A stretch of DNA of 64,000 bases from Narthecium ossifragum. Its lineage: Eukaryota > Streptophyta > Magnoliopsida > Dioscoreales > Nartheciaceae. Position 1 is the first letter of the stretch; each line of letters opens with the position of its first letter. The notes beneath the pieces were generated by a model that did not search any database, was not told the origin of the DNA, and saw only the letters and a list, made by a program, of their open reading frames with translations. Below are positions 58,901 through 64,000 of this stretch, piece by piece. The stretch is taken from the NCBI GenBank assembly GCA_963920575.1, contig OY986966.1:6639236-6703235 (forward strand), in the 5' to 3' direction. Both the position numbers and the translations under genes were made by a program.

Positions 58901-59472
58901 CATTTTGTTCATGCATATAATTTCTAACACGTTCAGCAAAAAGATTAGGTAATCCGTCTATAAATTTAGACTTCCAATGACTGCTATTTGCATCAGTGAG
59001 TTGCATAACTCTAGTAAGAAAAACATCTTTATACCATCGAAAATGTGTAAGCGTAGGACAGCGCAGATTTTGTAATAAAGTGCGTATCCGTTCCCCTTGG
59101 CCAGTAATATTACCAGTAAAATGGTCCAGAATGGTTAAAACAAGAGTGTAGACAGCATCCGCCTGTTGCTGACTATTCTCAAGTTTAACGGCACTAAGAA
59201 TTTCAGTGCGCTGCTCTAATTGGAGATAATTATCCCACCAGCCTTTTAAGCTTCCAGTAAATCCGCAAGTAAGGAAGGCCGCAACTTGCTGATCAGTATT
59301 ATTATTATTACGGCAGATAGTAGCATACATCATCATACGATGTGCCATATTCAAAATTTGATGATCACTCATACCATCAATATTCCATTCATAAATATTA
59401 CGGCCCGAATAATCTTGTTGTAAGAAAGTATCATTTTCTTCAAATAAGAGGTCAATAGGAGAAGGTCGTTTA
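55971..59472 (-). CDS. Viral polyprotein: capsid, CCHC, aspartic protease, RT, RNase H
   Basis: Open from the integration breakpoint to a TGA at 55971-55973, more than 1,130 codons. Counting from the Met at 59372: capsid-like region to about 250; zinc knuckle at 260-275 in which the first ligand is Phe (F-F-K-C-G...H...C); acidic linker; aspartic protease L-I-D-S-G-A-D near 513; RT with the R-L-V-I-N-Y-K block, G-Y-W-Q-I and Y-I-D-D (about 854-857); RNase H with V-E-T-D-A-S near 1002 and a C-terminal P-D-F-L-T-R. The catalytic residues named are all present. The first 388 codons of the gene are at 51615-52781, split off by permutation. The absence of decay points to a young insertion. Confidence 0.9.
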
Positions 59473-59527
59473 GGGTTTAGGGTTTAGGGTATTATATTAT
59501 ATAGATGATATTAGGGTTTAGGGTTTA
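59469..59527 (+). repeat. Plant telomere-type repeats at the right viral junction
   Basis: Three TTTAGGG units at 59469-59489 abut the last viral base, and a further TTAGGGTTTAGGGTTTA occurs at 59511-59527. The viral genome reads CGTTTATAATAG here, so TTTA is shared between virus and telomere repeat at the join. Confidence 0.9.
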
Positions 59528-59830
59528 ATATTGAATATATATATATATAGTATTAAATATATATTATATGATATATTTAATATTGAATATATATATATAG
59601 TATTATATATTTAATATATATTATATTATATTTTATATTTAATATATATTATATTGTATTATATATTTAATATATATTATATTGTATTATATATTTAATA
59701 TATATTATATTATATTATATATTTAATATATATTATATTATATAATACTTATATAATAGATAATATAATACTTATATAATATATATTATATATTATACTA
59801 TATATATTATATTATATTATATAGTATAGA
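59515..59830. repeat. TA-rich repeat at the right edge of the viral insertion
   Basis: TATATATTTAATATATATTATATTGTATTA-type units, the same kind as at 50760-51048 on the other side. Confidence 0.9.
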
Positions 59831-62757
59831 AAGTTATTAAAAAATGATTGAAATTTTAAATTTTAAAGTTTTTAAGTGATATAGGGAATCAATATAGGGA
59901 ATCTGTTGGTTGAACAAGCCCAAAAGTGATTCCCTATATTAGTGAATGACATCAAATCACTTTAAAGTAGGGATAGGGATAGGGAATCTGTTGGCAATGC
60001 TAAGGGGTATATCTTCATCAGATAGAAAGAATGAAATAGTAGCGACAAACTCCTCCGAAGCAATTGAAATAATGTTCAATACACACAAATATCAAGCAGT
60101 TATGCAGTACATATGGCTTTTGTAGCAATTTACATAATCAACCAAAACAATCAAACATGACTACGTGCGATGTTTTCTCCATAGACAACGATAATAATTG
60201 TTGTAGACTTAATAAAAAAGAGAGAAAGAACGGGCTTTGAAAGCCTTGAAACAACATTAAATTAAAAAGCCATTGAGTCCATCTCATTCAATTTGTTGCA
60301 AAAGATATCCGCCCACCATGTCCTTGTTTTTTTCTGAACCTGATACAACTTGTCTTGCACCACATTTGGATCCCATTGTCATTTAGAGAGAGAAAGAGAG
60401 ATTTCCTATTGAAGAACACAGATGCAAGTTAAACACATGATCAATCAATAGAGAAAATCAAGTTGACAAATCTTCAATAGTTGTCAAGTCAATCAGCTAG
60501 CTATAGATGAGTTTGGCTAGGCATATCAACAGTCCAACATAGCAAACTTTTCTAGCTATCATTCGTAGAAACATTGGAGGTTTAAAGTAGACTCCGAAGG
60601 GCCCATGCCCTTGCCATGGTTGATTCACCTGTGTCTCTCTAGACTGGCGGAAACATCATTCAATATGCCTAGTTTCATTAATTAAAACATCATCCTTATG
60701 TTTTTAGAAAACACCAATGGCCAAGAATAATTATAAAAGAGTAGTAGTATACCTCCTCTATGCTGTCATCCTATGAAAGAAAGCACCAAGTTCTCGTCCA
60801 ATCTAGTCTATAAATCATCAATTAAAAATCTAACATATTAAAAATCTCTTTGGCAAAAACACTCCAGCTCCTCCTCTTCTTATTATTCCCAAGTTATAAA
60901 AACTCCTCTATAGAAAACCTCCTGTGTGGCTCTTCCCGTTTCATTCTTCTATGGCTTTTGGGTGCGAAGAAGCTCATCATCCACACTCATGTATGCCTTT
61001 CTCTCCTCATATATTTTAATTTAGGCTCTGCCCTCCGATCAAGATCGAACGGCAATACCAACTTGATCAAATCAAATATTATATGGGAGTTCATAGAAAT
61101 CTCTAATCACTAAAATTGAACTAAGCACAAACATTAAAAACATAACACTTGAGGCAGTATGACTATAGGCTGATAAATGGAAAGCATCTACAATAAAGTA
61201 TCTCCAACCAGCGAGGTTTAATCACCAAATTCCAAGGACATCCAACATAGTATCTGCTCAAATCAATGATACTATCATTCATCATGTGAAATGTTCAATA
61301 AAATCAACAGTGCTCTTTGATTAAGGAGAACTACTCCTGCAAAAGTAAACATAAACATCATATTGTTTTTCTTATTCGGGGCACCCACCCTAGAGCGGTC
61401 TCTGAAATGCCAGCTGCCTCAGCTATTAGAAACCTCCTTTTGTAGTCCTCTAAGAATACCACATTGCAAAGTGTGGTTAGGGAACATTACCATAGCACCT
61501 ATATCTTGTTAAGGATGCCAAGACAATCCTGCAAATGTCGAAGCAAGCTTTTAGTAATTAACTGATGCATATTAGAGAAAAATACGGTTAAAAAGAAAGC
61601 TATATACCTATAGCCTGTGTTGCAGATGATGGAAGGAATGCCACAAAAAGCTTAGTAAACTCAAGTCGCTCAAAATTCAGGCTAGTATTATCTATGCAGC
61701 TTATACATTGAAGTCGCATTTGACATGCATATGATTTGAGCTAATTTCACTCCTCACAGAGCAATAGATATGACTATATTCTGTAAAATAGAGAAGCAAA
61801 ACGTACAGTATTTTTTTTTAAAATTAATGCTTACTGCTAGCGCATTTCAAGTTCGAGATTTCCAAAATCACAAATTTCTTTCTCAAACACTTAATAGACA
61901 TCTTACAAATGAATCACCAAGTTCATAATCTAACTTTGCATGGCAAAAGAAAAGGAAGTGCTATAATGCCCATGACATGTGTTTTTCCCTCCATGGCATG
62001 AGCTGTCTACAGTAAGTTTGCTCGTATGCACATAACATAGTTGCCTACATCCTATGACTAAGGGTCTAGTTTTAATATATGCAAAACCTCAATTTCATCA
62101 TAACAAAGGATAAAATTGTGAAGCTTCATCTACAGTTGTGATCTATAGCCACAGAGAAGCACAAATTACTACCATGGTCTCAAATTTACATGGTACAGAT
62201 AGATTTCACGTTATAGCATAGACTTACACCATGTGCATAACTTAAAAAGGCGTATGTAAAGGAAAATCTTGAATAGGAAGCACACCAGAAAGATGAAAAG
62301 AGGACTATCCAACAGCATTATTGTGAACATGCACACAAGCAAGAGCCTTCATGTTTATTTCTCACGTTTACTATGTCGATACAACTCTATATGTTCCAGT
62401 ACCTACCATTTCTATCAGTCTACTCTTTCATAAGTTCTGTCAGTCTGTCAAAACCTCAGACCTGCCTCAAACTCCTCATTCCTTCCACTAATATAGAAGC
62501 CTTCTTACACATCAAAGCAATTAGTCCATTTGAAACCTCAATACCGAATGAATTCATGACAAAATAAATTACAACCTCAGAACAGTGTACACGCTGATGA
62601 TATATCATTGAAATCACAAAATCCATATAGAGAAGTCATCTCCTTTCAAAACATAGTTACCAATTTTCCAACATAAGCATAATCATATGTAGCAGCACTC
62701 ATTCGAACAGATTATGAGTTAAAGCCATAAAAACCGGCACCACATCTGTATCCTTAC
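59831..62757. other. No gene recognised
   Basis: AT-rich sequence with only short frames. It may be intronic sequence of the minus-strand gene whose exon is at 62758, but I could not identify another exon. A short AGGGAATC-containing repeat (59885, 59930 and 59985) is present near the left end. Confidence 0.4.
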
Positions 62758-62863
62758 CTGGTTAGCAAACCCCCAGAAAAGCAGCGACACAACCACACTT
62801 CCCCAAATCTCCGACATGACACAAAACAGGTAGAAACTCCAAATCCTCAAAATGGCATCGGAC
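62758..62863 (-). pseudogene. Exon resembling plastid ATP/ADP translocase (NTT)
   Basis: The minus strand reads I-L-R-I-W-S-F-Y-L-F, then E-I-W-G-S-V-V-V-S-L-L-F-W-G-F-A-N-Q, then a good donor (CAG|GTAAGG). This matches a transmembrane stretch conserved in the TLC/NTT family of plastid inner-envelope nucleotide exchangers. Upstream of W-S-D-A the match fades, and no other NTT exon was found nearby. It could be one exon of a gene with long introns reaching beyond the window, or an isolated fragment. The next exon, expected at lower coordinates, was not seen, which favours a relic. Confidence 0.55.
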
Positions 62864-63027
62864 CAAGAAAGTTTGGTCCAAGAATTTGAAGAAGCTGGTT
62901 TTTCATCCCCGTCGGGTGGATCACGTGGCAGTTTGGATACAAAAAAAATGCAAAAACCCCAAAGATAGCTAGCTGTTAGAAAAATAAGCAGCAGAATATG
63001 ATATTGCTGAAACTTGTGAAGATAAGA

Positions 63028-63115
63028 GTGATCAAATTAAGGAATCCAAGAGGCAAGTTTTGAGAAAGACAACAGTGATCAAATTAAGGAATCCAAGAGG
63101 CAAGTTTTGAGAAAG
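63028..63115. repeat. Tandem repeat of about 46 bp
   Basis: GTGATCAAATTAAGGAATCC-AAGAGGCAAGTTTTGAGAAAG occurs twice in succession; a weaker copy (TTCCAAGAGGCAAGTTTTAA) is at 63228. Confidence 0.8.
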
Positions 63116-64000
63116 TCTATTTAACAAAAGAAAACATATCTTAAGAAAAGTGTTGTTCTGATTCAAACTTGCTGAGCTTTAAATCAAATAGGTGACCATC
63201 GAACTTGATGAGCTTTAAAGAAAAGAGTTCCAAGAGGCAAGTTTTAAGAAAGACTTGTTCTAATTCAAACCTTTTAGGGAAATAGTTGTTCTAATGCATG
63301 CTTTGGGTTAAAACAGATTTTAAGCACAACATATTAAAACAGATTCTAGCTCCTCAAGTTCTATTTACGATAGCATCATGGCCATTAGGTACAGAGATGT
63401 CTACATTTGTAGGATGCACAGCAGATTAAAATATATTAAAACATTTGTAGGATGCACAAATTAGTCCAGTTACTAAACTCAGTAATTAGTGACAACATCA
63501 ATAGGCACAGAGATGTCTACATTGTTGGAGGGAGCTTGATCTTTATTTAAATGAGTTCAAAATCTTCCAAATCTTCTCCAATATATTCCTGTCTAGGATT
63601 CGAATTATAAGCCAAGAGATTAGGCAAAGTCCATGGCATGCTTACCAAACTTGATGCCAGCTATTCCTTCATCAAGACCAATACATAAGCTAAGAAACAA
63701 TATCAATGACCATCACACTTAGCTTGTATCGGGTGATTTGCAACATGTTTTGCAACTTGCATTAGTACGTATAATATACGTCAAGCAAAAGAAAAATGGG
63801 GTAGATTGTTAAAGAAAAAGTACACATGAACCATTTGGGTCAAGACGCCTAAGAAAGAAGAGTGGAACAAAAATGAAAACAAAGGATTACATAGGTTATG
63901 CGTGTTAACCCTAATGACGTTTTGATTATGTTTTGATGATGCCAATATGTTCTTAAATAATAAAATATATATGTGATAAAATATATGTTGATAACTAGCT
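63116..64000. other. No gene recognised
   Basis: Short local duplications (ATTAAAACATTTGTAGGATGCACA-type near 63408 and 63436; CACAGAGATGTCTACATT near 63393 and 63507) but no coding frame. Confidence 0.4.

Larger units (their letters stand above)
51049..59472 (-). mobile_element. Endogenous caulimovirid, permuted and terminally redundant
   Basis: Reading on the minus strand from 59472: polyprotein from within the capsid region, downstream ORF, intergenic region, movement protein, and the polyprotein start again to 51636. The segments 51636-51906 and 59202-59472 are identical over 271 bp, giving a unit of 7,566 bp, a normal size for Caulimoviridae. At the left end, 51049-51634 is an inverted copy of 58102-58686. 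Genes, primer-binding site, gene order and lack of an integrase or LTRs support a caulimovirid rather than a Ty3 element. The MP-CP-AP-RT-RNase H block plus a separate last ORF resembles endogenous florendovirus-type genomes; the genus is not settled. Confidence 0.92.

Noticed and set aside
51049..59472. Ty3/gypsy retrotransposon
   Set aside because: There is no integrase and no LTR pair; a movement protein, a tRNA-Met site next to a single intergenic region, and a circularly permuted structure fit a caulimovirid instead.
59469..59527. Chromosome end
   Set aside because: Only a few TTTAGGG units, followed by more than 4 kb of ordinary sequence, so this is interstitial.

Overview
The window is nuclear DNA from a flowering plant. 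It has spliced NB-ARC resistance genes, Mutator-like elements (MULEs) with 9-bp target duplications, long solo LTRs, plant mobile domain (PMD) genes, TTTAGGG telomere-type repeats and an integrated caulimovirid. No single feature fixes the species. CNL-type rather than TIR-type NLRs fit a monocot, but this is only a weak hint. There are two 200-base runs of N (14020-14219 and 50560-50759).

Layout. 1-2750: a PMD-type gene running off the left edge and an LTR-like promoter region. 2760-14019 (block A) and about 25500-44000 (block B) are two copies of one duplicated segment. Each has an NLR gene with the same MULE-derived MITE in its intron, then a long LTR, a LINE RNase H remnant and exons of an RRM-like gene. 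NLR-A carries a nonsense codon; NLR-B is open throughout. 15270-25702 holds several rearranged copies of the NLR upstream sequence, including a long inverted repeat, a solo LTR, and a 5'-truncated MULE that still carries an intact GRF zinc-finger/coiled-coil/membrane gene.

Block B was interrupted after duplication by a complete 7.5-kb MULE (25745-33281). It encodes a FAR1-type transposase fused to an OTU protease-like domain and, convergently, a PMD protein. Its empty target site survives in block A at 3015-3023. A 1.29-kb Pack-MULE (33400-34686) next to it carries a captured, deleted carboxylesterase gene. A second, more decayed copy of the large MULE (44784 to the gap at 50560) lies about 170 bp upstream of the RRM-like gene.

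51049-59472 is an endogenous caulimovirid: a circularly permuted, terminally redundant genome (unit 7,566 bp) with movement protein, capsid/protease/RT/RNase H polyprotein, a further downstream ORF, a TATA box and a tRNA-Met primer-binding site, plus an inverted fragment at its left end. It is bounded by TA-rich repeats and, on the right, by plant telomere repeats. 59830-64000 is mostly unassigned, with one exon resembling a plastid ATP/ADP translocase. Most coding capacity belongs to mobile or viral DNA; the likely host genes are the two NLRs, the RRM-like gene and the translocase exon.
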